The notes under the pieces were generated by a model that made no database searches, was not told the origin of the DNA, and saw only the letters and a list, made by a program, of their open reading frames with translations. The position numbers and the translations under genes are program-made. Shown piece by piece: positions 42,275-50,903 of a stretch of DNA of 64,000 bases. Position 1 is the stretch's first letter; every line of letters begins with the position of its first letter. The stretch is taken from positions 2,604,001-2,668,000 of the forward strand of contig OY769938.1 of the NCBI GenBank assembly GCA_963669295.1, in the 5' to 3' direction. This DNA comes from G963669295 sp963669295 (GTDB lineage: Bacteria > Bacteroidota > Bacteroidia > Flavobacteriales_D > CALLUQ01).

Positions 42275-45196
42275 CTATTTAATGAGTGTAATGTTGCCTT
42301 TTAGTGTTTTATTCGGTGCTCGATCTCCATTGATGGTCCTGAACTTTACATCGAGGTAGTACACGAATACCCCGGGGTTTAGTTGCTTCCCTTTGTGGGT
42401 GCCATCCCATCCATCGCTTTGTTTTTGCGACTGAAACACTTGCTGGCCATAGCGGTTGTAGATGATAAAGTTCATGCTGGCAATGCCTGCTCCTTTTACA
42501 TAAAGCACATCATTCACCCCATCGCCATTGGGCGAAAAGGCGTTGGGAACCCCTACGTTGGCAATGTATTCTACATCTATAATTACCGAGTCGGAAGCCA
42601 TACAGCCGTTCGTGTCGGTAAAGGTTACCCACAATACGGTAGTGCTATCCAGCACACCAGTTGTAGATTGGCAGTCAGGACAGTCTAAGTTGTCGGATGG
42701 TGTCCACGAATAAGAACCAGAACCTGTGCCAAATGCTTCTACCGTAAACGGCACTCCACTGGTTACAAACTGAATGAATCCGGCATCAACAGCAGGTTGT
42801 GGCTGCACTACGATGGTTTGTGTAGAGGTGTCGGCACCCCCTGGGCCATTTACAATGAGTTGCACGTTGTAGGTGCCTTCACTGTCGAAACAAATGTTCG
42901 TTGGGTTGGCTACGGTATCCGATGAAGGGTTACCACCAGTAAAGGTCCATTGATAGCTGGTAGCATTGATGTAGCTGCTGGTAAAGTCGATGCAATCACC
43001 GGGGCACAGCAAGGTGTCGCTGGCAAACCAACTGCCTGTTGGTGGCGTACAATCGATGACGTTGATCATGGCTGTAACGGTAGTGTCATCAATGCCATTG
43101 GCATCAGAAACCGTGAGCAACACGTCGTAGGTGCCAATGTTCGGGTAGCAAATGGTGGGCGGTGTTTGTCCGTTAAAACTGGCTGGTGTACCTCCCGGAA
43201 ACGACCATGCCCAATTGTTAATGTTGGTACCAACACTCAGGTCGGTAAAGTTCACACAGCCGTTTTCACAAATGGTACCGTTGTCTACCGAGAAACTGGC
43301 AGTAGGGCCGGTGGTACAACTGTTTACTGTGATGTAGTTCACAATAGTGGTGTCGTCGGTACCATTATCGTCGGTAATGGTAAGCATTACCGTATAGGTG
43401 CCTGCGGTACTGTAGCACACTTGTGGCGGGTTTTGCCCGTTAAATGTAGCCGTAGGCCCCGTACATCCAGTACAAGTGGCACTACCGCTGCCTCCGGTAT
43501 CAAACACCCAATCCCAGTTGTTGATGTTGGATCCGGTACTTTGATCGGTAAAGGTCACACAATCGTTTTCACAAATGGTAGTGTTGTTGGCGGTGAATGA
43601 GGCTACGGGTTGTCCGCAGTTGTTGACCGTAATGTAGTTCACAATAGTGGTGTCGTCAGTACCATTGTCGTCGGTAATGGTAAGCATTACCGTATAGGTG
43701 CCCGCTGTACTGTAGCATACCTGTGGCGGATTTTGTCCGTTAAAGGTGGCCGTGGGACCGGTACACCCGGTGCAGGTAGCATTGCCACTGCCTCCAGTAT
43801 CAAACACCCAATCCCAGTTGTTGATGTTGGACCCGGTGCTTTGATCGGTAAAGGTCACACAGTCGTTTTCACAAATGGTAGTGTTGTTGGCGGTGAACGA
43901 GGCTACGGGTTGCCCGCAGTTATTGACCGTAATGTAGTTTACAATGGTGGTGTCGTCGGTACCGTTGTCGTCGGTAACGGTAAGCATTACCGTATAGGTT
44001 CCTGCGGTGCTGTAACATACCTGTGGCGGGTTTTGCCCGTTAAAAGTAGCGGTAGGGCCGGTACAACCTACACAAGTGGCATTGCCACTACCACCGGTAT
44101 CAAATACCCAATCCCAGTTGTTGAGGTTAGACCCCGTACTTTGATCAGTAAAGGTCACACAGTCGTTTTCACAAATGGTGGTATTGTTGGCGGTGAATGA
44201 GGCTACGGGTTGCCCGCAGGTGTTCACCGTGATGTAATTCACAATGGTGGTGTCGTCGGTGCCATTGGCATCAGTAACGGTAAGCATTACCGTATAGGTG
44301 CCTGCAGTACTGTAACATACCTGTGGCGGGTTTTGTCCGTTAAAGGTAGCGGTGGGTCCGGCACAACCCACACAAGTGGCATTGCCACTGCCACCGGTAT
44401 CAAATACCCAGTCCCAGTTGTTGAGGTTGGTGCCCACACTTTGGTCGGTAAAGGTTACACAGTCGTTTTCACAAATGGTGGTGTTGTTGGCAGTAAACGA
44501 AGCGGTAGGTCCGGCTAAAGTCGGTACGGTCAACTCCATGTCGTTCACTGCAAATGAAGGGTCGGTGCCCGACCCGTTGTTGTCGTTGGTCCAATGAAAA
44601 GCAAACCGCAAGTCGGCCTGATTTTCACAAGCAACGGGTAGGTTCAAACTGTAGTTGGCCCACTGGCCCTGGCCACCACCACAAGTAGCGCCTGCACTAA
44701 AATCATTCAGGTTGTTCCAGGTGCCTCCACCGTCGGTACTGTATTCTAGCGAAGCAAAGTCAAACCCGGTTTCTCCAACACCAATCCAATCGAAATTTAA
44801 GGTAAGGTTGGTTTGACCCAAAGTGCTGATGGGAAGGTTGTAAGCAGCGCGGGTATTGGTAGTGGCAGGACTAAACCCTCCGCCATTATCGCCAGCGTTG
44901 TACAGGGCTCCTGTACCCAGGCACAATCCACCGGTACACGTAACGTGTAGCGTAGCATCACCATTGGCAGCAACACCACAACCTGGAGGGGCTACCCCAC
45001 CTTCGGTATCATTGATTTCCCAAATGTTGGCGTTGGCATCGTTTTGCCCGGTTAATATGTTTAGCGTCCAATCTGGTACCGGTGCTTCAAAGTCGTCCGA
45101 CCAGATAATGGTTTGTGAAATAGCCGCGGAGCCTATGGAAAGGAATAAGGTTGAAATCATCAACTTTCTCAAAGCAGCTTGATTAAGTTTACCCAT
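42275..45196 (-). CDS. Multi-PKD adhesin with gliding-motility type B sorting domain
   Basis: 973 residues: signal peptide (1-27), an MAM/jelly-roll-like domain (about 28-222), four nearly identical PKD repeats of 100 residues (about 225-625), two more diverged PKD repeats (626-800), a ~60-residue Cys-containing spacer (WTPSDNLDCPDCQ), and the gliding-motility-associated C-terminal domain (about 880-973, VPNAFSPNGDGVNDVLYV, IIYNRYGQQVFQ). The four identical repeats share an inserted CVGC or CTGC cysteine pair. Exported by T9SS through its PorP/SprF partner downstream. Likely an adhesin or gliding surface fibre. The high identity between repeats indicates recent duplication or gene conversion. 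Confidence 0.9.
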   Translation of the reverse strand: MGKLNQAALRKLMISTLFLSIGSAAISQTIIWSDDFEAPVPDWTLNILTGQNDANANIWEINDTEGGVAPPGCGVAANGDATLHVTCTGGLCLGTGALYNAGDNGGGFSPATTNTRAAYNLPISTLGQTNLTLNFDWIGVGETGFDFASLEYSTDGGGTWNNLNDFSAGATCGGGQGQWANYSLNLPVACENQADLRFAFHWTNDNNGSGTDPSFAVNDMELTVPTLAGPTASFTANNTTICENDCVTFTDQSVGTNLNNWDWVFDTGGSGNATCVGCAGPTATFNGQNPPQVCYSTAGTYTVMLTVTDANGTDDTTIVNYITVNTCGQPVASFTANNTTICENDCVTFTDQSTGSNLNNWDWVFDTGGSGNATCVGCTGPTATFNGQNPPQVCYSTAGTYTVMLTVTDDNGTDDTTIVNYITVNNCGQPVASFTANNTTICENDCVTFTDQSTGSNINNWDWVFDTGGSGNATCTGCTGPTATFNGQNPPQVCYSTAGTYTVMLTITDDNGTDDTTIVNYITVNNCGQPVASFTANNTTICENDCVTFTDQSTGSNINNWDWVFDTGGSGSATCTGCTGPTATFNGQNPPQVCYSTAGTYTVMLTITDDNGTDDTTIVNYITVNSCTTGPTASFSVDNGTICENGCVNFTDLSVGTNINNWAWSFPGGTPASFNGQTPPTICYPNIGTYDVLLTVSDANGIDDTTVTAMINVIDCTPPTGSWFASDTLLCPGDCIDFTSSYINATSYQWTFTGGNPSSDTVANPTNICFDSEGTYNVQLIVNGPGGADTSTQTIVVQPQPAVDAGFIQFVTSGVPFTVEAFGTGSGSYSWTPSDNLDCPDCQSTTGVLDSTTVLWVTFTDTNGCMASDSVIIDVEYIANVGVPNAFSPNGDGVNDVLYVKGAGIASMNFIIYNRYGQQVFQSQKQSDGWDGTHKGKQLNPGVFVYYLDVKFRTINGDRAPNKTLKGNITLIK
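43320..44520. repeat. Four tandem 300-bp repeats inside the PKD adhesin gene
   Basis: Unit boundaries near 43320, 43612, 43912, 44212 and 44520; DNA identity is very high between neighbours. Differences are mainly third-position changes. A hot spot for copy-number change. Confidence 0.85.
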
Positions 45197-45357
45197 GGTT
45201 ATGTTGTTGTTAATGCCTTGTGTTCATCCTAAAATTACGCCCATCGCTCAAGTATCCAAAAAATGATTTAGCACATTCTTACACTTCTACGACGATGTTG
45301 TGGCATAAAATGCTTAATTTTAGAGTAGTGTAATGGTTTAATATTTCATTTCTATCA

Positions 45358-46902
45358 GTGAAGAACAGCCCCCTTTACGACCTCGTTGCCTCGCTAAGCA
45401 AATCTGAAAAAAGGTACTTCAAAGTATCTTCTTCTACTAACAAGACGAATAAAAACCTTGTTAGGTTGTTTGATGCCCTCGAAAAACAATCACAAAATGC
45501 AGCTGGGTACGATGAATCTAAAATCAGGCAACAATTTACGGGAGAAGATTTTGTAAAGCAACTATCGGTTGCTCAAAACCGTCTTTACAACATGATTTTG
45601 CGAAGTTTGCGCAACTTTCATTCCAACAGCTCGCCCGAAATACAGCTGTACGATCAACTGGCGGAGATAGAAGTGTTGTACGGAAAACGTTTGTTTGATC
45701 AGTGCAAGAAGCGCATTCGGAAAGTGAAGAAGATTGCCCATCAACAGGAAAACAAACTGATTTTATTGCGCATCCTTAAATGGGAAACGGTGTTGCAAAA
45801 AGAGGAGGGCATCTACCTCAAACGATCGCAATCAGAACTGAAGCAACTGTACCAGGAAGAGCAGGAGTTGTTGAACGATTACACCCACCTGATTCAATAT
45901 AAGTACCATGTGTTTAATTTTCTATTGATGTCGCGAAATCGTATGATCTCGCAAATCAATACGGAGTTGGCGCATTACGAAAAGTTGATTGACTCACCAT
46001 TTTACAACGATCCCGAACGGCAGTTGTCGCTAGAAGAAGAGTTGTACCTGTCGAATTTCAAAGCGTTGTACTATTTCAGTAAGCCCGATTATGTGCAAAG
46101 CCTCGAACATTTTAAGCAGGTAGCAACACGCATTGAAGCATCGCCTCATCGCATGCAAGAGTTTTTGAACGAGTACTTCATGGCACTCAACAATGTGCTG
46201 TTGTTGCAGGTGTTGACCAAGGAACACGACGAGTATGCTTCTACATTAAAGCGGCTGAATGGCACTTTCGCCAATAGGAGCGAGTTTCGAGAAGAATTTT
46301 TTAGCACCACTACCTGTTATGAGTTGGGCATTTATTGCGAGTTGGGCGAATACCAAAAAGGGTTGGAGTTGATTCCGCACATCGAAAAAGAGTTGAAGCG
46401 CTACAATATCAACGTCATCAACAAGCATATTTTCTACATCAACATTACCTTCATTTATTTTATCTCGGGCAATTACTCAAAGGCCATTACCTGGCTCAAC
46501 AGGCTCATTGCCGATTACAGCAAAAACAGGGGAGAGGTGGTGTCGAACATTCATTATTACAGCCATATCATTCATTTAATTGTACACTATGAAGCGGGCA
46601 ATGTAGATGTGATGGAATACCTTTATAGCTCAACGGTAAAGTTATTGGATAGCATTCGTAGCCTCAATCAATTCGACCGACGTTTGTTGGAGTTTATTGA
46701 AAATCATCTGATTGAAGGGGCAACCGGAAGGGCATTGAAAAATGCCTTTAAAGTGTTGCTCGACGACTTGCAGGCTATTGTAGCAGCCGATCCTTCGGAA
46801 CGCATTGCGTTGGAGTTTTTCGATTTTATCTCCTGGGCAGAGAGCAAGGTGGAAAACCAGCCGTTGGCAGCCATCATTCAGCGGAAGTTAAAAGAAGCCT
46901 AA
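45358..46902 (+). CDS. Conserved ~514 aa helical protein, paralogue of the protein at 706
   Basis: 514 residues from a GTG start. It shares with the protein at 706-2247 the opening LVASLSKSEKRYFK, the segment FVKQLSVAQNRLYNM, the central solenoid-like pattern (YFISGNYSKAITWLNRLI aligned with YFGNGDYRASIRWLNQLI), and the ending FDFISWAESKVENQPLAAI. No signal peptide or membrane segment; Tyr/Leu/Lys/Glu-rich and probably helical throughout. Function unknown. Single gene, with no terminator seen before the convergent glycosyltransferase. Confidence 0.75.
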   Translation: MKNSPLYDLVASLSKSEKRYFKVSSSTNKTNKNLVRLFDALEKQSQNAAGYDESKIRQQFTGEDFVKQLSVAQNRLYNMILRSLRNFHSNSSPEIQLYDQLAEIEVLYGKRLFDQCKKRIRKVKKIAHQQENKLILLRILKWETVLQKEEGIYLKRSQSELKQLYQEEQELLNDYTHLIQYKYHVFNFLLMSRNRMISQINTELAHYEKLIDSPFYNDPERQLSLEEELYLSNFKALYYFSKPDYVQSLEHFKQVATRIEASPHRMQEFLNEYFMALNNVLLLQVLTKEHDEYASTLKRLNGTFANRSEFREEFFSTTTCYELGIYCELGEYQKGLELIPHIEKELKRYNINVINKHIFYINITFIYFISGNYSKAITWLNRLIADYSKNRGEVVSNIHYYSHIIHLIVHYEAGNVDVMEYLYSSTVKLLDSIRSLNQFDRRLLEFIENHLIEGATGRALKNAFKVLLDDLQAIVAADPSERIALEFFDFISWAESKVENQPLAAIIQRKLKEA

Positions 46903-46943
46903 GCAAGAAATTCAAGTAATGTTGCTGTGGTAACATCCCTCCT

Positions 46944-48011
46944 TTACAGCGTGGCCATTAAATGCTGTACCCGATTGTTGAGGCGTTCAAAATTAGACGA
47001 CAATTGAATTCCTGTGTAAGAGAAAGCGTGTTTGATGTCTTGTAGTAAGTGTAATTTTTTTTGTTTCACGGCATAAAAATGCCCTTGTTCCATGTGCATT
47101 TGTGCCAAATATTCTTGTTCGGTTTGCCCGGGAGTAGGAACAAACAATGCGGGTTTTCCCAATGCGGCCAAATCCATTAGTGTAGAATACCCCGGACGGC
47201 ATACGACTAGTTTCGATTGCAGTATGGCCGCCTGTAATTCGTTGGCGGGAAGGTGATGCTTTACAGTAACGTTGTTATGTGTTATTGGCGCTTCATCATC
47301 TGGAAGTCCACGCACCAATAACACTTTTAGCCCTGAATTTGCCACTTGTTGGAGCAGCAATTGTTCGAATACAGTGCGTTGAGGCTCTGGCCCTGAGAGC
47401 AGCAGGAGCAGGTCGTATATCGGCGTTGTTTCGGCAGCTGTGCCATCGAATCGCGATAAGGGGCCAATGTAGTGTACATTAGGTGGGAGGTTGGAGTGGT
47501 GCGACAAATTGCCAGAGAGGTTGTTATCGCCAGCTGCATCAGGCACCCAGCATTCACTAAATTTTTCGATATAAGAGCGATTGATGCGGTACAACTGCCC
47601 GGCCATTATGGGTGCTTGAATGTGAATTTGATGGGTGATGAAGATGGAAGGCACTTTGTTGCTCCACAGCCCAAACCGGTTGTCGGAGATCACAGCATCG
47701 ATACGGTGGGTGTCGATCAGCGTTTGAAGCTGTTGATGTTCTTGCTTAATGCGCGAAAGTATTTTAGGGGTTTCCAGCACCATCTTCCAGGCCATATTGC
47801 CCGATTTTGGATAGCTGATGTTATAGCCTGGAAGTGCAATGCGCTCTACTTCGGGAAACTCCTGTTGCAACAAAGTTAAAGGAGCTTTGTCGGCACCTAT
47901 TACCACCGTGGCTCCGTTGGTTTGCAAGGCACGAATAACAGGGATGCACCGGGTGGCATGACCCAGTCCCCAATCTAAAGGGGCAATTAATATGCGTTTT
48001 TCTTCCTTCAC
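46944..48011 (-). CDS. MurG-like GT-B glycosyltransferase of unknown acceptor
   Basis: 355 residues from a GTG start. N-terminal Rossmann domain opens with LIAPLDWGLGHATRCIPVI (Gly-rich loop of the MurG type), and the C-terminal domain carries the donor-site pattern VVCRPGYSTLMDLAALGKPA. It is too divergent from MurG to be the peptidoglycan enzyme; it belongs with soluble GT-B enzymes found singly in Bacteroidota. Donor and acceptor unknown. Convergent with the 514-aa gene, divergent from trmB. Confidence 0.85.
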   Translation of the reverse strand: MKEEKRILIAPLDWGLGHATRCIPVIRALQTNGATVVIGADKAPLTLLQQEFPEVERIALPGYNISYPKSGNMAWKMVLETPKILSRIKQEHQQLQTLIDTHRIDAVISDNRFGLWSNKVPSIFITHQIHIQAPIMAGQLYRINRSYIEKFSECWVPDAAGDNNLSGNLSHHSNLPPNVHYIGPLSRFDGTAAETTPIYDLLLLLSGPEPQRTVFEQLLLQQVANSGLKVLLVRGLPDDEAPITHNNVTVKHHLPANELQAAILQSKLVVCRPGYSTLMDLAALGKPALFVPTPGQTEQEYLAQMHMEQGHFYAVKQKKLHLLQDIKHAFSYTGIQLSSNFERLNNRVQHLMATL

Positions 48012-48075
48012 TAGAATGGTTAAAGGTAGGAGAAATTAGTAGAATAAAATTACAGCGTCCTTTGCTGTTTTCCAC

Positions 48076-48083
48076 TAAATTTG
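48076..48083 (+). promoter_or_regulatory. -7 element of trmB
   Basis: TAAATTTG matches TAnnTTTG, 18 bp before the ATG at 48102. It makes an upstream in-frame start at 48081 unlikely. No clear -33 TTG. Confidence 0.45.
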
Positions 48084-48101
48084 TGGTTCAAAACCGTACC
48101 A

Positions 48102-48788
48102 ATGGCAAAAAGAAAATTGGAGCACTTTGCAGAAATGAAAACCTTCGACCACGTGCTCGAGGTGCCTTTTGCAGATATTATGGGAAAGAGCCATCCGATG
48201 AAAGGGAAATGGCGCGAGCAGTTTTTTAAGAACAACCATCCTATTATTTTAGAATTGGGGTGTGGCAAAGGAGAATATAGCGTTGGATTGGGAAAAAAAT
48301 ACCCGAATAACAACTACATTGGGGTAGATATTAAAGGCGCACGCATGTGGCGTGGCGCCAAAACGGTACAGGAAGAAGGGATTGAAAATGTGGGTTTTTT
48401 GCGCACGCGCATCGATTTTATCGATTCTTTTTTTGCCCCGGGAGAGATAGATGAAATATGGATTACCTTTCCCGATCCGCAGCCAAGAAAAAACCGTGCG
48501 CGAAAACGGTTGACCGGCCCGATGTTTATTGAGCGGTACCAAAAATTTTTAAAGCCAGGCGGTTTGGTGCACCTCAAAACCGATAGCGACTTTTTCTTTG
48601 AGTATACATTGGAGCAAATTGAAGCACACAGCTACCCCTTGTTAGAGCATACCTTCGATTTGTATGGTGAAAAGATCAACGACCTGGATGCAGATACCCG
48701 GGAAATATTAAACATTAAAACCCATTACGAAACCTTGTTTTCGGCCAAAGGGTTTAAAATCAAATACCTGAAATTCAACATCAACTAA
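48102..48788 (+). CDS. trmB: tRNA (guanine-N7-)-methyltransferase
   Basis: 228 residues from ATG 48102, chosen because MAKRKLEHFAEMKTF is the family N-terminus. Methylates G46 of tRNAs with S-adenosylmethionine. SAM-binding ELGCGKGEYSVGLGKKYP, the acidic end of strand two GVDIKGARMWRGA, and the catalytic-region signature TFPDPQPRKNRARKRL, with KPGGLVHLKTD later. Followed 1 bp later by the alkyltransferase-like gene, so the two are co-transcribed. Confidence 0.96.
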   Translation: MAKRKLEHFAEMKTFDHVLEVPFADIMGKSHPMKGKWREQFFKNNHPIILELGCGKGEYSVGLGKKYPNNNYIGVDIKGARMWRGAKTVQEEGIENVGFLRTRIDFIDSFFAPGEIDEIWITFPDPQPRKNRARKRLTGPMFIERYQKFLKPGGLVHLKTDSDFFFEYTLEQIEAHSYPLLEHTFDLYGEKINDLDADTREILNIKTHYETLFSAKGFKIKYLKFNIN

Positions 48789-48789
48789 G

Positions 48790-49149
48790 ATGGCTTCGAT
48801 AAAGCTCAGCGAAAAAAACAAAGACTTCTTTCACCACGTGTATGAGGTGGTGAAGCTCATTCCCGAAGGCCGTGCTACTTCCTATGGTGCCATTGCCAAA
48901 TACCTGGGTGCTGCACGTTCTTCGCGTATGGTAGGGTGGGCCATGAACAGTTGCCATACACACCACGAATATGTGCCTGCCCACCGGGTAGTGAACCGCA
49001 ATGGTGTGCTTACCGGTAAACATCACTTTGCCGACCCCCATCACATGGAAGAGATGTTGAAGAAGGAAGGTATTGAAGTACGCGACGACAAAATTGTGAA
49101 TTTCAACGCCATTTACTGGGACCCTATGGAAGAATTGGGGTTTGATTGA
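48790..49149 (+). CDS. Alkyltransferase-like protein (MGMT family without catalytic Cys)
   Basis: 119 residues, the size of ATL proteins. It holds the winged-helix DNA-binding domain of O6-alkylguanine methyltransferases, with SRMVGWAM supplying the Arg finger, and YVPAHRVV (62-69), in which the reactive Cys of PCHRV is Ala64. ATL proteins bind O6-alkylguanine in DNA without repairing it and route the lesion to nucleotide excision repair. Overlapped in function with trmB only by operon position. Confidence 0.93.
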   Translation: MASIKLSEKNKDFFHHVYEVVKLIPEGRATSYGAIAKYLGAARSSRMVGWAMNSCHTHHEYVPAHRVVNRNGVLTGKHHFADPHHMEEMLKKEGIEVRDDKIVNFNAIYWDPMEELGFD

Positions 49150-49538
49150 GTGGTTGTGCTGGCGCACATTAAACGGGGCAAAATAACCCTTCGCGCCCCT
49201 CACATCATGGCAGCACAGCCAGAAGCTTGACACACATTCTTCGTCCCTTTTGTCAGCAGCAAAGGCGCCTTGGGAGCCTGCTTCGTCGCCCATCTAAGGT
49301 GGAACTCCTCGCAAATGAATTCCCCGTTAATAGATAAGACACCTTATCCTCCTAACACCTCCTCTGCGTTCCTTATTCCCATACTCCTGCAAAGGCAGGA
49401 GTCCATTCTCATCCTCCCTCTCACTTTCTTTCTCACATCCTTCATCACTCTCACGCTCCCTCCCCTTTCCCTCAAAAACACCAACATTAATGCCGTCAAA
49501 CAACAGAAAAACATTAAATTTGTAGGGTAATACGACCC
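49150..49538. other. Intergenic region with pyrimidine-rich stretch and REP-like hairpin
   Basis: 389 bp without a gene. From about 49320 to 49480 the plus strand is strongly C/T-rich, with recurring CTCCTC, CTCACTT and CTCACGCTCCCTCC strings that echo the 114-bp repeat region at 30.9-31.9 kb. No clear promoter for mrp is seen. Confidence 0.6.
49383..49402. repeat. REP-like hairpin, second site
   Basis: ACTCCTGC-AAAG-GCAGGAGT followed by CCA; the same stem as 31899-31918 with a different loop. Confidence 0.7.
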
Positions 49539-50636
49539 ATGGAAATCACAAAAGAAAAAGTACTGGAAGCGTTGGGCAATGTTATTGAACCCGACCTTAA
49601 AAAAGACCTGGTTACCCTTAACCTGGTGAGCGACATTACCATCAACAACAATACAGTGTCGTTTGAAGTAAAGGTGAGCAACCCGGCCATGCATAGCAAG
49701 CGCCGCATGGAAGAGGCTTGTGTGTTTAATGTACAGCGTGTGCTGGGCAAAGAGGTGGAGGTGAGTGTAAGTGTAGTAGGCTTGCCTGCCGATAGAGATG
49801 CCGGATTGCGAAAAATATTGCCCGGTGTAAAAAACCTTATTGCCGTTGCTTCGGGTAAAGGTGGGGTAGGCAAATCTACCGTTACAGCCAACCTGGCAGC
49901 CGGCCTGGCAAAAAAAGGATACAAAGTAGGGTTGGTAGATGCCGACATTTATGGCCCTTCTATTCCAACAATGTTCGACCTCACTACCGAAAAACCAACC
50001 ACCATTGAAGTGGATGGACAGAACCTGATTAAACCGTTGGAAAACTATGGCGTGAAAACATTATCCATTGGTTTCTTTACCGACTTATCGCAGGCAGTAG
50101 TATGGCGTGGGCCAATGGCCTCGAAAGCGTTGGGGCAAATGTTTAAAGACACCCATTGGGGCGATTTAGATTACATGCTCATCGACTTGCCTCCCGGTAC
50201 GGGCGACATCCATTTGTCGTTGGTGCAAACCATACCATTAACGGGAGCCATTATTGTAAGTACGCCCCAGGAAGTGGCGCTGGCCGATGTGCGCAAAGGG
50301 GTCACCATGTTTCAGTTGCCATCCATTAACGTGCCGGTGCTGGGCATTGTAGAAAACATGTCGTATTTTACACCAGCCGAACTACCTGACAATAAATATT
50401 ATATCTTTGGAAAGGAAGGGGCAAAACACCTGGCGGAAGATTTGGATGTGCATTTTTTAGGTGATGTGCCATTGGTGCAAAGCATTCGCGAGTCGGGTGA
50501 TGTAGGCCGACCGGCAGTGATGCAAGACGATACCCCTACCTCTAAAGCATTTGAAACATTGGTAGATGCCCTGGTAGAACGGGTTGAATGGAGAAACAAG
50601 AACATGGAGCCTACCACCGTGGTAAAAATGCAGTAA
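49539..50636 (+). CDS. mrp: Mrp/ApbC/NBP35-family Fe-S cluster carrier ATPase
   Basis: 365 residues: N-terminal MIP18/DUF59 domain (1-85), then the P-loop ATPase with deviant Walker A GKGGVGKST (107-115), VDADIYGPSIP and DLPPGTGDIHL. The family carries Fe-S clusters to apo-proteins. The CxxC motif seen near NMSYF in many Mrp proteins is absent: NMSYFTPAELPDNKYYIFG has no Cys, a feature I believe is usual in Bacteroidota. It abuts the nfu gene (start at the base after its stop), which fits Fe-S assembly. Confidence 0.93.
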   Translation: MEITKEKVLEALGNVIEPDLKKDLVTLNLVSDITINNNTVSFEVKVSNPAMHSKRRMEEACVFNVQRVLGKEVEVSVSVVGLPADRDAGLRKILPGVKNLIAVASGKGGVGKSTVTANLAAGLAKKGYKVGLVDADIYGPSIPTMFDLTTEKPTTIEVDGQNLIKPLENYGVKTLSIGFFTDLSQAVVWRGPMASKALGQMFKDTHWGDLDYMLIDLPPGTGDIHLSLVQTIPLTGAIIVSTPQEVALADVRKGVTMFQLPSINVPVLGIVENMSYFTPAELPDNKYYIFGKEGAKHLAEDLDVHFLGDVPLVQSIRESGDVGRPAVMQDDTPTSKAFETLVDALVERVEWRNKNMEPTTVVKMQ

Positions 50637-50903
50637 ATGCAAATGACTGAAAAAATAGAAGGAGCATTGAAGCAACTGCGTCCATTTTTAGAAGAAGATG
50701 GGGGCGACATTACCCTGGTTGAGGTAACCGAAGACAATGTGGTGAAGGTTGAGTTACACGGTTCGTGCAGCTCGTGCTCGATGAGCGTAATGACATTAAA
50801 AGCAGGGGTGGAAGATGCCATAAAAAAGGTGGCTCCCGAAATTGTAGCGGTAGAGGCCATTAACATGCCCGACCCCAGCGAGGCTACACCATTTGGAAAA
50901 TAG
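50637..50903 (+). CDS. NifU-like C-terminal (Nfu) Fe-S scaffold protein
   Basis: 88 residues, a single Nfu domain with the cluster-binding Cys44-x2-Cys47 in GSCSSCSMS, preceded by RPFLEEDGGDI. Such proteins carry or deliver [4Fe-4S] clusters. It follows mrp with no gap and precedes the SGNH lipoprotein gene with no gap (50904), so all three share a transcript. A second ATG two codons in (50643) may be used instead. Confidence 0.95.
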   Translation: MQMTEKIEGALKQLRPFLEEDGGDITLVEVTEDNVVKVELHGSCSSCSMSVMTLKAGVEDAIKKVAPEIVAVEAINMPDPSEATPFGK

